In this document: positions 48,800 to 58,744 of the stretch, piece after piece | Layout of the letters: each line of letters starts with the position of its first letter | Position numbering within the stretch: the first letter of the stretch is position 1 | From: Pseudobutyrivibrio xylanivorans DSM 14809 | GTDB lineage: Bacteria > Bacillota > Clostridia > Lachnospirales > Lachnospiraceae | DNA length: 64,000 bases | Direction of reading: 5' to 3' | NCBI RefSeq assembly: GCF_900141825.1 | Contig: NZ_FQYQ01000003.1 | Span: 62,001-126,000 of the forward strand | Notes under the pieces: model-generated | What the model saw: only the letters and a program-made list of their open reading frames with translations | Told to the model about the DNA's origin: nothing | Database searches by the model: none | Position numbers and translations under genes: made by a program

Positions 48800-48859
48800 A
48801 TTTTTCAAGGTTTAATTAGTCCCAAAATCCTTGAAAAATAAGGATTCAAGTGGTATTGT
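48800..48859 (+). promoter_or_regulatory. Inverted repeat and promoter of the BASS transporter gene
   Basis: Perfect 11-bp arms ATTTTTCAAGG (48800-48810) and CCTTGAAAAAT (48829-48839). The right arm contains a -35 TTGAAA (48831-48836), followed by a 17-nt spacer and -10 TATTGT (48854-48859). The palindrome may be an operator. The region lies between the divergent gltB and transporter genes. A near-direct repeat of TTTAAAGTGCTA occurs further downstream (48863-48893). Confidence 0.6.
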
Positions 48860-48922
48860 AATTTAAAGTGCTATTGCTTTAAAGTGCTAAATTTATTTAA
48901 TTCAGAAAGGATGGTTTATGTT

Positions 48923-49918
48923 ATGAAACAAATAAGTAACTTTATCGGAAAGTACATGGCTGTCATTGTACTTGTAGTTGCAGCATTGGCTTTGTTTGTG
49001 CCTGCAAGCTGTCTATGGATTCAGACCAGCTGGATTAACTATCTTCTTATGATAGTAATGTTCGGGATGGGTCTTACCATTAAGCCTGAGGATTTTGTTT
49101 TAGTATTCACTCATCCAAAGGACATTCTTATTGGCTGTATTGCTCAATTCACAATTATGCCAATACTTGCTTTCCTACTTGGCAAAGCGTTTGGGCTTGA
49201 GGCGGGACTTCTGGCAGGTGTAATTCTTGTTGGTACCTGTCCTGGTGGCACATCTAGTAATGTAATTACATACCTTAGCAAAGGTGATGTTGCTTTATCT
49301 GTAGGAATGACTAGTGTTAATACACTTCTTGCTCCTCTTCTCACACCAGTTATTACATATTTATTCCTTCGTACAACTGTGTCAGTTGATGTAATGGCAA
49401 TGTTTATTTCTATTATAAAGGTAGTTATTGTACCTATCGCTCTTGGATTTGTAATCAATCACTTCTTTGGTAAATACACCGCAAAAGTAAAAGAGGCTCT
49501 TCCACTTGTATCTGTTCTTGCAATCACTATGATTGTAGCTGCTGTTGTTTCCCACAACTCAGAGCAGATTCTCACTACAGGTGCAGTTATCTTCCTAGTT
49601 GTAATCCTTCACAATCTTCTTGGTTATGCATGTGGATTATTACTTGGAAAGGCATTGAAGCTTTCTCTCGCAAAGAAAAAAGCTCTTTCAGTGGAAATTG
49701 GTATGCAAAACTCAGGCCTTGCGACCTCACTTGCAGCTACAGCTTTTCCTAATCTCGCAATGGCTACAGTACCAGGAGCAATCTTCTCTGTATGGCATAA
49801 CATTTCGGGAGCATTACTTGCAAACATCTATCGCAGAATGGAAGAAGGCAAAGAGCATGAGTTGAAGATTAAAGTCTCAGTTGAAGTTACTGATGACGAA
49901 AAAAGTAATTTTGCATAG
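48923..49918 (+). CDS. BASS family (bile acid:sodium symporter-like) transporter
   Basis: 331 residues from the chosen ATG (MKQISNFIGKYMAVIVL); a longer frame begins at 48884, but the Shine-Dalgarno-like AGAAAGG at 48904-48910 fits only starts after it. Nine to ten hydrophobic helices; family motifs: LLMIVMFGMGLTIKPEDF, VGTCPGGTSSNVITYLSKGD, ALSVEIGMQNSGLATSLA and the final GAIFSVWHNISGALLA. Members carry organic anions (for example pantoate, pyruvate, bile acids) with sodium; the substrate here is not predictable. Confidence 0.9.
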   Translation: MKQISNFIGKYMAVIVLVVAALALFVPASCLWIQTSWINYLLMIVMFGMGLTIKPEDFVLVFTHPKDILIGCIAQFTIMPILAFLLGKAFGLEAGLLAGVILVGTCPGGTSSNVITYLSKGDVALSVGMTSVNTLLAPLLTPVITYLFLRTTVSVDVMAMFISIIKVVIVPIALGFVINHFFGKYTAKVKEALPLVSVLAITMIVAAVVSHNSEQILTTGAVIFLVVILHNLLGYACGLLLGKALKLSLAKKKALSVEIGMQNSGLATSLAATAFPNLAMATVPGAIFSVWHNISGALLANIYRRMEEGKEHELKIKVSVEVTDDEKSNFA

Positions 49919-49971
49919 GTTTCTCAGAAAAACAAAAGCCTAAATTTTTTATCATTAACTATTTAAAAAGT

Positions 49972-50006
49972 ACAGCCAGACATCATCTGATGCCTGGCTG
50001 TTTTTT
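49972..50006. terminator. Terminator between the BASS gene and the cellulase operon
   Basis: ACAGCCAGACATCA-TC-TGATGCCTGGCTGT (49972-50001, one mismatch), followed by TTTTTTATTT on plus. On the minus side TTTTTAAATAG follows, so it probably terminates in both directions. Confidence 0.85.
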
Positions 50007-51852
50007 ATTTATAATAAGTTGTAACTGTCTCACCATTTGAGCCTAGAGGCACCTTGTGATCAAGACCTACAAACTTACCAGTTTTTGAATCAGACCATAG
50101 TGTCTGCTTCATCATGTTGTACTTAGCTGAATCCCAGGTTACCCAGTCGCCTTCAAGAAGTCCGCCTGTGTCACCAGAGTTAGGATTAATGCACCAGAAG
50201 GTGTGATTGATGTGATTCTTAGCTATGAAATCTGACATGATATTCAGATACTTCTCATTAGAACCACCATCCATGAATCCACCCCACTCACCAATAAGAA
50301 GAGGTGCGATATCCTTATCCTGGAGATAGAACCAGCTGTCATACCAAACATCCTCAAGAAGAGTCTTTTCGCTGAAATCCTTCTTGAACCATGTCTGCTC
50401 GTAAACTAGTGGGCCGTAATCATGTGGAGAATATACTAACTGATTCTGATACTTTCCAAGGTCTACTGGATATTTTCCAGCGTTTCTGAGGTTTCCACCC
50501 CACCATCCCCCGTAATACTTAAGCTCATCTTCTGAAGCATTAGGATCCTGTAAGCCTGAGTTGTAATCATAACCAGCTCTTGGTGTCTCCTCGATACCTT
50601 CTACCATAATAAGAAGGTTAGGGTTTACATCGAGGATAGCCTTTCCACAACGGCTAGCTGCATACTGCCAGTTGCACTCATCCTTAGAATCGTCCCACTT
50701 AGCTGCAGGCTCTTCGCCTGTAGAATACTTGCCATGTGGTTCGTTTTTAAGATCGCAAGCGATGATTGTATCATCATTCTTATACTCTTTTACAAACCAT
50801 GTCCAACCATCAATCCAATCCTGTGTGGTGAAGCCCTTAGGTCCATACCAAACATTATAATTGTGACCTGAGTTGTTGGCATCAGCACTATGGCAGTCCA
50901 TCATAATCTTGATACCATTTTCTCTGCAAAGCTTTACGAATGTATCAAAAATTTCTCTTGAATCCATATCGCTTCCATCAGCTCTTTTAAGCTCTGGATT
51001 AGCGTATGTATTTACATTAACTTTTACTTTCTTACCAGCCTTCCAGTCAAGGAGAAGCTCTGTAGAAATTGGCACACGTACAAGGTTGATACCATGATCT
51101 GCCATTCCTTCAACTACATCCTTCATATTAGCACTCCACAATCCATGGAATACCTTCTCTGAGCAGTTGAATCCAAACCAGTTTGCACCAGTTAAGAATA
51201 CCTCACGTCCCTGCTTATCAAGAATCTTATGGCCATCTGTGTGAAGCCAGTCATCTTCCTGAACTGAAGGATCCTCTACCACTGTTGTAGGAGTTGGAGT
51301 TGGCGTTGGTGTTGGTGTTGGCTTAACAGTAGGTGTTGGTGTCACAACTGGTGTTGGAGTTGGTGTAGGCTTTGCTGTAGGTGTTGGTGTTACAACCGGT
51401 GTTGGAGTTGGTGTAACTACTGGTGTAGGTGTTGGCTTTGGAGTATCAGCCTGTCCATCCCCATTTGCAATAATCTCAACTGTAGAACCAACATGTGTTG
51501 AACCTTGAACGCCAAATTCTACTGTGCTACCTGGCTCGATAACTGAATTCCACTCCATTGGAGTGATTTCATAATAGTCACCAGACTCTTTTACCTTAAC
51601 GTTCCAGCTTGAATCAATTCCAACATCATTCTTGTTCACTTTAAGAGCCCAAGAATCAGCTCTGGTTATTGTATCATTCTTTACCTTAATTAATACCTGG
51701 TAGCCTGAGCCCCAATTATTAATTGTATAGGCTGTAGTTAATTCCTTCTCTGCTGCTCTTACACTAAGAGGTGCAAGATTGCATCCTGATACAAGTAATA
51801 AGGCAGCTAAAGAAGCGGATAATGTCTTCTTGCAAATAGATTTTTTTTGCAC
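50005..51852 (-). CDS. Secreted GH5 endoglucanase with N-terminal CBM2-type module (lipoprotein)
   Basis: 615 residues. Signal peptide with lipobox LVSGC, so likely surface-anchored. Residues about 40-128: CBM2-like module ([18 protein letters not shown]... [15 protein letters not shown]). Residues about 135-200: Pro-Thr-Val linker. Residues about 205-615: GH5 domain with [34 protein letters not shown], the acid/base in [11 protein letters not shown] and the nucleophile in [11 protein letters not shown]. Hydrolyses cellulose or other beta-1,4-glucans. 10 nt downstream of the GH9 gene and probably co-transcribed. Confidence 0.93.
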   Translation of the reverse strand: MQKKSICKKTLSASLAALLLVSGCNLAPLSVRAAEKELTTAYTINNWGSGYQVLIKVKNDTITRADSWALKVNKNDVGIDSSWNVKVKESGDYYEITPMEWNSVIEPGSTVEFGVQGSTHVGSTVEIIANGDGQADTPKPTPTPVVTPTPTPVVTPTPTAKPTPTPTPVVTPTPTVKPTPTPTPTPTPTTVVEDPSVQEDDWLHTDGHKILDKQGREVFLTGANWFGFNCSEKVFHGLWSANMKDVVEGMADHGINLVRVPISTELLLDWKAGKKVKVNVNTYANPELKRADGSDMDSREIFDTFVKLCRENGIKIMMDCHSADANNSGHNYNVWYGPKGFTTQDWIDGWTWFVKEYKNDDTIIACDLKNEPHGKYSTGEEPAAKWDDSKDECNWQYAASRCGKAILDVNPNLLIMVEGIEETPRAGYDYNSGLQDPNASEDELKYYGGWWGGNLRNAGKYPVDLGKYQNQLVYSPHDYGPLVYEQTWFKKDFSEKTLLEDVWYDSWFYLQDKDIAPLLIGEWGGFMDGGSNEKYLNIMSDFIAKNHINHTFWCINPNSGDTGGLLEGDWVTWDSAKYNMMKQTLWSDSKTGKFVGLDHKVPLGSNGETVTTYYK

Positions 51853-51862
51853 TTTGCACCTC

Positions 51863-54334
51863 CTACTCTACAGTAATTCCAACTGTTGAGCCTACATGGC
51901 CTGATCCCTGAACACCAAATGATGTAGATGCACCTGGCTCAAGAACTGCGTTCCATGACATAGGGGTAATTACATAGTAATCATCTGTCTCGTCAATGTT
52001 TACGCACCAGCTAGAATCAATCTGAATGTCGCTCTTATTTACCTTAACTGTCCATGTGTTAGTTGTGATCTTAGAGTCATTCTTAACATTTATTAATACC
52101 TGATAGCCTGAACCCCAGTTGTTAATTGAATAATCAGCATTCAAGCTTCCTGAAGGTGTCTCAGTTGGCACTGGTGTTGGAGTTGGTGTTGGCTTTGGCG
52201 TAGGTGTTGGTGTTGGCTTTGGTGTAGGTGTTGGTGTTGGCTTTGGTGTAGGTGTTGGTGTTGGCTTTGGTGTAGGTGTTGGTGTTGGCTTTGGTGTAGG
52301 TGTTGGTGTTGGTGTTACTACTGGTGTTGGTGTTGGCTCATCAACAACATCTACTGTCTTCTCACCAAGAACTAATGTAGAGCCCTCAAACAGCTGCATT
52401 CCCTTAGGTGCAGACATCTGAGAATTGCTTGTTCCGCCAAGTCCTGCTACACATGGGCTTGTAGAATAATCCCACTTACCAGGTGCTGTAATTCTAATCT
52501 GAAGCTCGCACTTGCACTCACTCTGTCCACCTGGATAGATTTCAGCGCCTGCAAGATCAAGGTCGATATAGTAAAGACCTGAGTTGCCAGACTTCTTAAA
52601 GCTAGAAATCTTTACAGGATGCTGCATATAAGTTGTAGAAACCTTCATATCTGATGCACTGTTTCCTTGTGCGATAACATCGCTAAGGTCGAAGTACATA
52701 CGAAGCTTAAGATTGTCAGTAACTCTTGCTGGCCATGCTGTATGATTCTCGATAACAGTCTTAAGCTCAACAAAGTTAATCTTGTTGTTCTTATCCTGAG
52801 CATTGATGCCAGCCTTAAGAACAAACTCTTCACCATCTGTCTTTTCGATAGCTGTTGGTGTTGTAACGGCACCAAATCCGTTCTTTTCATAGAGATATGC
52901 ACAAGCGCCTGTGAAGCCTGCATTGTAATCGCAAGCAACCTCGTTTGCCTGATAATCACTACGAACATCCTTGTATGAATCGTCTGCAGAACCAGGTCCA
53001 CCAACGATAGCACCTACAAGTGTATGTCTTGAATTCTCAGGAGCTGCGTTGAGGTTGTTTGACCAGCAACCATGAGCTGCTCTGTGATGAGGATTCTTAG
53101 GAGACTGTGCATTGTAGCCAACCATGAAGTTCTGGCCATTGCTTCCCAGTGTGTAATTGATTGTTCTTTCGATATAAGCATTTGCTCCATCCTTATGAGC
53201 TTTATCTGCTTTATCAAGACCAAGATATATTGTATCAATGAATGCCTGGTTGCAAGCATAACGAACTGAGCCCCACTCACTTAAGAATGAAAGTCCACCA
53301 GGAGTAATTCTTACTGAATTAGAACCTTCAAGCTTGCCATTCCAGCAATCAATACTATTCTCAATTGGTGTGTAATACTTATCTTTACCTGTTAACTCTG
53401 CAAGAAGTAAGCATGCACCCATGTGTGTGTCATCCCAAGACATTGTCCAAGAATATGCAATTTCATCGCCACCCTGGAATTCTGAACCAAAGTTTTCAGC
53501 ATACTTCTCTGCCTTTGTAAGATATGTCTTATCTCCTGTTGCCTTGTACAACCAGCATCCAGCTAAAGCAAGCTCATCATAGAATCCGCTGTATGATGTG
53601 TAGAATCCGCTTGCTGCTGTGTAGCCTGCATCACTCTTTGCACTTTCTGCCATCTTATATAAGGTCTTGGCATGTGATAAGTATGATGCTGCTCTTGAAG
53701 GATCTGAATCCTTTAATACAAGAGATGCTACTGCAAGTGAAGCTGCAGCCTCACCTGTTACACAAGAACCACCACCTGCAGATGTTCCATCTACCTTAAA
53801 GGATGGTCTAGACATCTTTGTTTCAACAAGCTCTGGTGCGCCCCAGAATCCATGGTCCTTTCCACCATCGCCTACTTGATAATAATATGTGTTTGAATCT
53901 GGATTACATTTTACAAAGTAATCATTTGCCCACTTAATATCGTGAAGCATCCACTTTTCCTGTCCAGACTCCTTGTATGCCTTTGGATTATTTAAGTATG
54001 ACCAACCAAGAACCATAGATGAATATGCCATTGGTAAATTAAACTTAACATTATCACCAGCATCATACCATCCACCAGTAAGATCAAGTCCGTTGTCTGA
54101 GCCATCCTTAAGTGCAGAATCTGCTCTCCAGTTTGTTCTTGATAATGTTTCCTCTGAAAGCTTTCCAGATTCCTGAAGCTGATAGAACAATAATGACTTT
54201 GCAAGAGCATCACCATAATTGTAATTTGCAGCATCAGCCTTAAGTGTTGGAAGGCTAAAGCCGCCAATCACCATGGATGCAGACAGAGAGCACATCAGAA
54301 CCTTTTTGCAAAAAGATTTTGTGTTTTTGTGCAT
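51863..54334 (-). CDS. Secreted GH9 cellulase with CBM3c-like and CBM2-type modules
   Basis: 823 residues. Signal peptide ([24 protein letters not shown]). Residues about 35-490: GH9 catalytic domain, with [20 protein letters not shown] containing the catalytic Asp, [12 protein letters not shown], and [19 protein letters not shown] with the catalytic Glu. Residues about 505-680: CBM3c-like module. Then a Pro-Thr linker of KPTPTPTP units, and residues about 735-823: CBM2-type module nearly identical to those of the two GH5 enzymes. The GH9-CBM3c order is typical of processive endoglucanases. Strong AAGGAGG before the start. Confidence 0.94.
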   Translation of the reverse strand: MHKNTKSFCKKVLMCSLSASMVIGGFSLPTLKADAANYNYGDALAKSLLFYQLQESGKLSEETLSRTNWRADSALKDGSDNGLDLTGGWYDAGDNVKFNLPMAYSSMVLGWSYLNNPKAYKESGQEKWMLHDIKWANDYFVKCNPDSNTYYYQVGDGGKDHGFWGAPELVETKMSRPSFKVDGTSAGGGSCVTGEAAASLAVASLVLKDSDPSRAASYLSHAKTLYKMAESAKSDAGYTAASGFYTSYSGFYDELALAGCWLYKATGDKTYLTKAEKYAENFGSEFQGGDEIAYSWTMSWDDTHMGACLLLAELTGKDKYYTPIENSIDCWNGKLEGSNSVRITPGGLSFLSEWGSVRYACNQAFIDTIYLGLDKADKAHKDGANAYIERTINYTLGSNGQNFMVGYNAQSPKNPHHRAAHGCWSNNLNAAPENSRHTLVGAIVGGPGSADDSYKDVRSDYQANEVACDYNAGFTGACAYLYEKNGFGAVTTPTAIEKTDGEEFVLKAGINAQDKNNKINFVELKTVIENHTAWPARVTDNLKLRMYFDLSDVIAQGNSASDMKVSTTYMQHPVKISSFKKSGNSGLYYIDLDLAGAEIYPGGQSECKCELQIRITAPGKWDYSTSPCVAGLGGTSNSQMSAPKGMQLFEGSTLVLGEKTVDVVDEPTPTPVVTPTPTPTPKPTPTPTPKPTPTPTPKPTPTPTPKPTPTPTPKPTPTPTPVPTETPSGSLNADYSINNWGSGYQVLINVKNDSKITTNTWTVKVNKSDIQIDSSWCVNIDETDDYYVITPMSWNAVLEPGASTSFGVQGSGHVGSTVGITVE
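52170..52330 (-). repeat. 24-bp tandem repeats encoding the KPTPTPTP linker of the GH9 cellulase
   Basis: About five near-perfect 24-bp units encode KPTPTPTP; related GTTGG-rich linker sequences occur at 51290-51440 and 54785-54890 in the neighbouring enzymes. Long similar stretches in adjacent genes are prone to slippage and recombination. Confidence 0.9.
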
Positions 54335-54389
54335 ATAACATATTCCTCCTTAAAAATTGTTTTTATATTATGATATCCGCGCGCTTGAT

Positions 54390-54418
54390 ATCATAGTTTA
54401 CTTAAACGTTTGAGTTTC
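54390..54418 (-). promoter_or_regulatory. Possible promoter/operator of the GH9-GH5 operon
   Basis: TATGAT (54390-54395) as -10, with palindrome TTAAACGTTTGA (54402-54413) in the spacer. The palindrome resembles LacI-family (including CcpA cre-like) operators. The -35 is poor. The position mirrors the palindrome in the spacer of the other cellulase promoter. Confidence 0.4.
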
Positions 54419-54421
54419 TGA

Positions 54422-54468
54422 TTAAAAGGAATGCGAGTAAAATTTACTCTAAAAATCTACCCGCATTC
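54422..54468 (-). terminator. Terminator of the second GH5 gene
   Basis: Arms GAATGCGGGTA / TACTCGCATTC-like (54429-54439 and 54458-54468, one mismatch), with an inner palindrome GAGTAAAATTTACTC, then CCTTTTAATC on minus. Separates the gene at 54484 from the GH9 gene. Confidence 0.6.
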
Positions 54469-54483
54469 TCTAATTTTTTAATC

Positions 54484-56112
54484 TTACTTAACAGTTATAT
54501 CTACTGTTGTACCAATTGAACCATTGCCCTGAATTCCGAAGTCTACCGACGCTCCCGCTTCTATAGAAGAATTCCATGACATTGGTGTGATTACATAATA
54601 GTCACCATCCTCGGCAACATTTACACACCAGCTTGAATCAATCTTTACATCTTTCTTATTTACCTTCGCTGTCCATGTATTAACCTTAGCTGAAGAATCA
54701 TTCTTTACCTTGATTAATACCTGATAGCCTGAACCCCAATTATTAATTGTGTACTCTGCCTTTAAATCACCTGTAGCTGAAGGTGTTGCTGTTGGCTGAG
54801 GAGTTGGTGTAGGTGTTGGCTTTGGCGTTGGTGTAGGTGTTGGCTTTGGTGTTGGTGTAGGTGTTGCTGTTGGCACTGGTGTAGGTGTTGGAACAACTTT
54901 TCCATTGATAGTAGCTGGTGTTCCATCTACATGCTTCATAATTGCACTGATGATTTCTGGATCCATCCACTTTAATGAATTTCTATCAATGTATCTGTGA
55001 CACTCACCATCAGAACCTGCAGAATTATTCTCATAGACATTGTTATCCCAGAGAACCATTGCTACATTGCTGTACTTTGCAGCTGTTCCCCAATAGTAAT
55101 TAGCCCACTTTACACGGTCTGCTCTATTGTTTCTGTTTGTTGCACTTGTCTCACCAACGATAACTGGTACGTTCTTTGATAAGAACTTAGAATTTAAATC
55201 ATTGAAGAATGAATCAATATCCCCCTTATTGCTATCGTCAAACTTTGTTGTGTATGTATCACTTGCAAGAGCGAAATAATAAGGAATATAAGCATGAACT
55301 GAAAGAATCAGTCTGCCCGTTGCAGAGTCCTTAGGCATAGCAAATGAATTTGTCATACAGCCTTCGATAGAAGCATCATAACCTGGAACCATTACGCATC
55401 TTGTAGCGTTGTTTCCACCTGTTGCTCTGATTGCATCAAGTGCTACCTGATTGTAATCATTGATGCATGCAACAGCCTCTTTAATATCAGAGCTTGGATT
55501 ATTTCTTGGGAACCACCACTCCTCGCTGTGTCCAACAAGTCTTGGCTCATTCATTGTTTCAAAAACAAGGTGATAATCATAATCCTTGAACTCTTTACCA
55601 ATCTGTGTCCAAACTGACTTGAAATAAGCCTCTGAACGATTCTTATTAGCATTGTTTGGAACATAGAAGCAATAATCACTATTGATATCATGATGTGTAT
55701 TTAAGATTACATACATATCATTTGCAATACAGTAATCTACTACTTCATGTACTCTCTTCATGAAGAAATCAGGAATTTGATAATTAGATCCTGTTGTATA
55801 CTGTCCCCATGAAACAGGAATACGAATTGTATTAAAGCCTGCCTTTGCGACTTCATCGATTAATGCTTTTGTTGTCTTTGGGTTTCCCCAGTATGTCTCA
55901 TTTGAGCTTGTGTATGGGAAATTGGCTTTCTGACCATATGAGTCAAGACTGTTCCCAATATTCCAACCTACTGTCATGTCTGAGACAACCTGTGTAGCAG
56001 TTTTGTTTGTACCGCTGGCAGCATTTGCTGTTTTTACAGGAACTGCTGTTACAACGATTATTAATGTCAATACTAACGATAATAATCGCTTAATTTTTTT
56101 AACATTATGCAT
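54484..56112 (-). CDS. Secreted GH5 endoglucanase with C-terminal CBM2-type module
   Basis: 542 residues. Signal peptide ([22 protein letters not shown]). Residues about 35-395: GH5 domain of the subfamily-4 style: [37 protein letters not shown], acid/base in [14 protein letters not shown] and nucleophile in [14 protein letters not shown]. Pro-Thr linker (about 402-440), then CBM2-type module ([20 protein letters not shown]). Own promoter and terminator. Not a paralogue of the GH5 at 50005 over its catalytic domain, but the binding modules are nearly alike. Confidence 0.93.
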   Translation of the reverse strand: MHNVKKIKRLLSLVLTLIIVVTAVPVKTANAASGTNKTATQVVSDMTVGWNIGNSLDSYGQKANFPYTSSNETYWGNPKTTKALIDEVAKAGFNTIRIPVSWGQYTTGSNYQIPDFFMKRVHEVVDYCIANDMYVILNTHHDINSDYCFYVPNNANKNRSEAYFKSVWTQIGKEFKDYDYHLVFETMNEPRLVGHSEEWWFPRNNPSSDIKEAVACINDYNQVALDAIRATGGNNATRCVMVPGYDASIEGCMTNSFAMPKDSATGRLILSVHAYIPYYFALASDTYTTKFDDSNKGDIDSFFNDLNSKFLSKNVPVIVGETSATNRNNRADRVKWANYYWGTAAKYSNVAMVLWDNNVYENNSAGSDGECHRYIDRNSLKWMDPEIISAIMKHVDGTPATINGKVVPTPTPVPTATPTPTPKPTPTPTPKPTPTPTPQPTATPSATGDLKAEYTINNWGSGYQVLIKVKNDSSAKVNTWTAKVNKKDVKIDSSWCVNVAEDGDYYVITPMSWNSSIEAGASVDFGIQGNGSIGTTVDITVK

Positions 56113-56154
56113 TCTTATGCATCTCCCTTCAAATTACTGTCGCGACCTATATAT

Positions 56155-56184
56155 ATAATAAGTTTTCGAAAACGTTATAGTCAA
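56155..56184 (-). promoter_or_regulatory. Promoter of the GH5 gene with a palindrome in the spacer
   Basis: TTGACT (56179-56184), 18-nt spacer, TATTAT (56155-56160). The spacer holds GTTTTCGAAAAC (56162-56173), a perfect 12-bp palindrome of LacI-family operator type, so a repressor would block RNA polymerase. The remaining gap up to 56371 (about 190 nt, A/T-rich) shows nothing else I can assign. Confidence 0.6.
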
Positions 56185-56371
56185 TAACTTATGCCTCGCT
56201 GTGTATTATTTCACACGTGCAGTTTTCACGTCGCAAAAACTCTGTCAAGACTAATATACTAGTATTTTTAACAATTAATCGTAGTATTTTTTTATGCACT
56301 TTGTATCATTTTCGTAATATTTTGTTAATATTTTACTCTTTCGATTTAATTTTTCACTGTGCATATTTACT

Positions 56372-56416
56372 AAAAAAGACCCAATTTTTTCTTACAAAAA
56401 AATCGGGTCTTTTTTT
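56372..56416. terminator. Bidirectional terminator downstream of the GH25 gene
   Basis: AAAAAAGACCC-A-ATTTTTT / AAAAAAT-C-GGGTCTTTTTT, a long A/T- and G/C-cored hairpin with T-runs on both strands. Ends the GH25 gene (minus). Confidence 0.85.
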
Positions 56417-56464
56417 AGAGTTTCCTTTTTCAGAAGGAAAACTTTAAATTGGCGAGTATCATTT

Positions 56465-58081
56465 TTACTCTACTACTTTTATATAACTGCTTACGCAATA
56501 TAGTGTCTGTCCGTTGTAATCAATTCTTGACCAGCCATACTCATTATTAATCCCTGTACGTGTAGCCGTCATACCATTGTATAAAGTGATAACAACCTGC
56601 GAATCTGCATCGGTAACACTTGGCTTAGAGCGAAGGTTAACTATTTCCTTTGCAGTTATTAACTCATTACAATCTGTAAATTTTGTTTTAAATCCTGTTG
56701 TAGCTGGTGTCTGCTCTGCTTGGGCTGCATCTGTAGCTGTTTCTGGAGTAGGTGAAGGTGCTGTCTGGGCGGCTGCAGATAAATCTGTTGTAAGGTAGCT
56801 TGAAACTGCATAATATGTGCCACCCTCAAATACCACTCTTGACCATCCGCTCTTGCTGACTCCTGTACGTGTAGCAGTCTGACCATTAAGAAGTGTCACC
56901 TTAACTGTACTATCTGCTCCCTGGCTAGGCTTATCTCTTAAGTTTGTCTTACTCTTCGCTGTAACTGTTTCCTCCACAGCATCGAACTTCATAAGTGCTT
57001 CCACGTCAGCTGACGCCACTGCTCTTTCAGATGTATCCTTGGCTGTTTCTGTGCCGTTGTAACCAAAGTATGCCACATCAACATCTACCTTTTTGCTAAT
57101 TCCAGGAATAGTTCCCTGATTTGTGTACTGCCACATAGCGCATTTTCCGCTATATGCAGGACCTGTAGCAATGGCTGATGTGTCCTGGTTATACCATGCC
57201 ATCCAGATTTTCCATTTTTTCTCTAACGAAGATGCATTCCACTTGGCATCATTTGTCAGCTCATTTTTTGAAGCGTAGAAAATAGGTGTATATCCGGCCT
57301 TATATATGGCATCCAAAAAAGCATCTGCAACTGCACTTCTCTCATCCATTGTCAGATTGTACTGTCGACTTGAGCTATTTTCAAATCCCTCACAGTTATA
57401 TCCAACAGGATATGTTATAGGATATTGAGCAATATAATTTGCAACCCAGGTAGCCTCCTCATTGGCCTCTGTAGAATTTATCGCTGTAGAAAAGAAATAA
57501 GCACCAATCTTAATTCCATTCTTTTCAGCTTCCTGCATATTATATTTTGCATTTGTGTCAGCTTTGATTTCTCCTGTAGATGAATCTCTGTAACCAACAC
57601 GAATCATTGCAAAATTGATACCAGATGAAGCTACCTTGGCCCAATCGATTGTACCCTGGAATTTAGAAACATCTATACCATAAGTGATGTTTGAATTCTC
57701 TCCTACTGTGCTGGCACTAACCAAATTACCAACATCTACAACCTCGCCTGATTCCACCTTTACTTCTGTCTGTGGATCCTTTGCTGTTTTATCCTCTTCG
57801 GATTCCTCCAGCTGCTCCGTTGCCTCTTCTGATTCTTCCTGTGGCTCCCCAGTCACCACTTCGATTTTCACATCATCCTCTGGCTCCTGTATCTCTGCCA
57901 CCTCGACTGGTTCTTCCTTTCCACCAGCTAGTTTTTTGACAATAAATACGGTCCCCAGTGTGAAAAACAGAATACCTACAGCGATGCCGCCAATAAGTAT
58001 CCTGCGTTTAATAATATTTTTTTGCTTCCTTCCTCGGCTGGAAGCTTTCTTGTTGTAATCAAAATGATCAAAGTCCTTCAT
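56465..58081 (-). CDS. Membrane-anchored GH25 lysozyme-like protein with two SH3b domains
   Basis: 538 residues. N-terminal cytoplasmic Lys/Arg-rich stretch, one membrane helix (ILIGGIAVGILFFTLGTVFIV), then an acidic linker (about 55-125). Residues about 133-340: GH25 fold with YGIDVSKFQGTIDW, FAMIRVGYRD, KIGAYFFSTA and the WQYTNQGTIPGISKKVDVDVAYF ending. The usual catalytic DxE motif reads NCE (VGYNCEGFEN), so one acidic residue is an Asn. Two SH3b-like repeats follow (about 365-430 and 460-536; each with NLRDKPS or NLRSKPS and TATRTG). Likely peptidoglycan-acting at the outer face of the membrane. Single gene, terminator on either side. Confidence 0.88.
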   Translation of the reverse strand: MKDFDHFDYNKKASSRGRKQKNIIKRRILIGGIAVGILFFTLGTVFIVKKLAGGKEEPVEVAEIQEPEDDVKIEVVTGEPQEESEEATEQLEESEEDKTAKDPQTEVKVESGEVVDVGNLVSASTVGENSNITYGIDVSKFQGTIDWAKVASSGINFAMIRVGYRDSSTGEIKADTNAKYNMQEAEKNGIKIGAYFFSTAINSTEANEEATWVANYIAQYPITYPVGYNCEGFENSSSRQYNLTMDERSAVADAFLDAIYKAGYTPIFYASKNELTNDAKWNASSLEKKWKIWMAWYNQDTSAIATGPAYSGKCAMWQYTNQGTIPGISKKVDVDVAYFGYNGTETAKDTSERAVASADVEALMKFDAVEETVTAKSKTNLRDKPSQGADSTVKVTLLNGQTATRTGVSKSGWSRVVFEGGTYYAVSSYLTTDLSAAAQTAPSPTPETATDAAQAEQTPATTGFKTKFTDCNELITAKEIVNLRSKPSVTDADSQVVITLYNGMTATRTGINNEYGWSRIDYNGQTLYCVSSYIKVVE

Positions 58082-58132
58082 TGTTGTTATATTCTTCCTC
58101 CAATTTTTTCAAAACATACATGTTTAGTATAA

Positions 58133-58167
58133 CAAAATAAAAAAAATAAGCCAGCCCGAAGGCTGGC
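58133..58167 (-). terminator. Terminator of the trp operon
   Basis: Stem GCCAGCC-TTCG-GGCTGGC on minus (58150-58167) followed by TTATTTTTTTTATTTTG; strong tetraloop terminator directly after trpG. Confidence 0.9.
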
Positions 58168-58180
58168 AATTTCAACATTT

Positions 58181-58744
58181 TTAAGCTATGAAGTTTTTAA
58201 TCATCTGACGTCCATCAGGTGTGAGAATTGATTCTGGATGAAACTGTAACCCGTAAATTTCATAATCCTTATGCTTTACAGCCATTACCTCTCCATCATC
58301 TGAAGTAGCTACCACTTTTAGATTAGAAGGAAGAACTTCAGGGTCTGCTGCCAAGGAATGGTAACGGGCTACTTTTATCACTTCAGGAAGTCCCTTAAAT
58401 AATTTGCAGTCTTTGTCAATTGAAACAACCGACTGCTTTCCATGCATCAATTCCTTAGCGTAGGTAATGTTAGCGCCAAATGTCTCACAGATTGCCTGAT
58501 GTCCAAGACATACTCCAAGAATAGGAACCTTTCCTGCAAAGTGAGCTATTACATCTTCGCAAATCCCAGCATCTATTGGCCTACCCGGACCTGGGGAAAT
58601 AATAATCTGATCAGGATTAAGCTTTTCAATATCGCATAGACGAAGTTCGTCATTACGAATTACTAATATATCTGAATTAATCTCTCCAACCAGCTGATAA
58701 AGATTGTATGAAAAACTGTCGTAATTATCTATTAGTAAAATCAT
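58181..58744 (-). CDS. trpG: Anthranilate synthase component II TrpG
   Basis: 187 residues, class I glutaminase: LLIDNYDSFSYNLYQLVGE, ISPGPGRPIDAG oxyanion motif, PILGVCLGHQAICE with the nucleophilic Cys, and LQFHPESILT with the catalytic His and Glu. Supplies ammonia to TrpE. Could equally serve a PabAB role, but its 4-nt overlap with trpE and place in the trp operon favour TrpG. Last gene before the terminator. Confidence 0.96.
   Translation of the reverse strand: MILLIDNYDSFSYNLYQLVGEINSDILVIRNDELRLCDIEKLNPDQIIISPGPGRPIDAGICEDVIAHFAGKVPILGVCLGHQAICETFGANITYAKELMHGKQSVVSIDKDCKLFKGLPEVIKVARYHSLAADPEVLPSNLKVVATSDDGEVMAVKHKDYEIYGLQFHPESILTPDGRQMIKNFIA

Noticed and set aside
53524-53799. Leu/His-rich plus-strand frame opposite the GH9 gene
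   Set aside because: Composition is that of an antisense shadow; the GH9 frame is conserved through it.
51290-54890. Tandem repeats resembling a CRISPR array or satellite
   Set aside because: The units are in frame, encode Pro-Thr linkers of cellulases and have no spacers.
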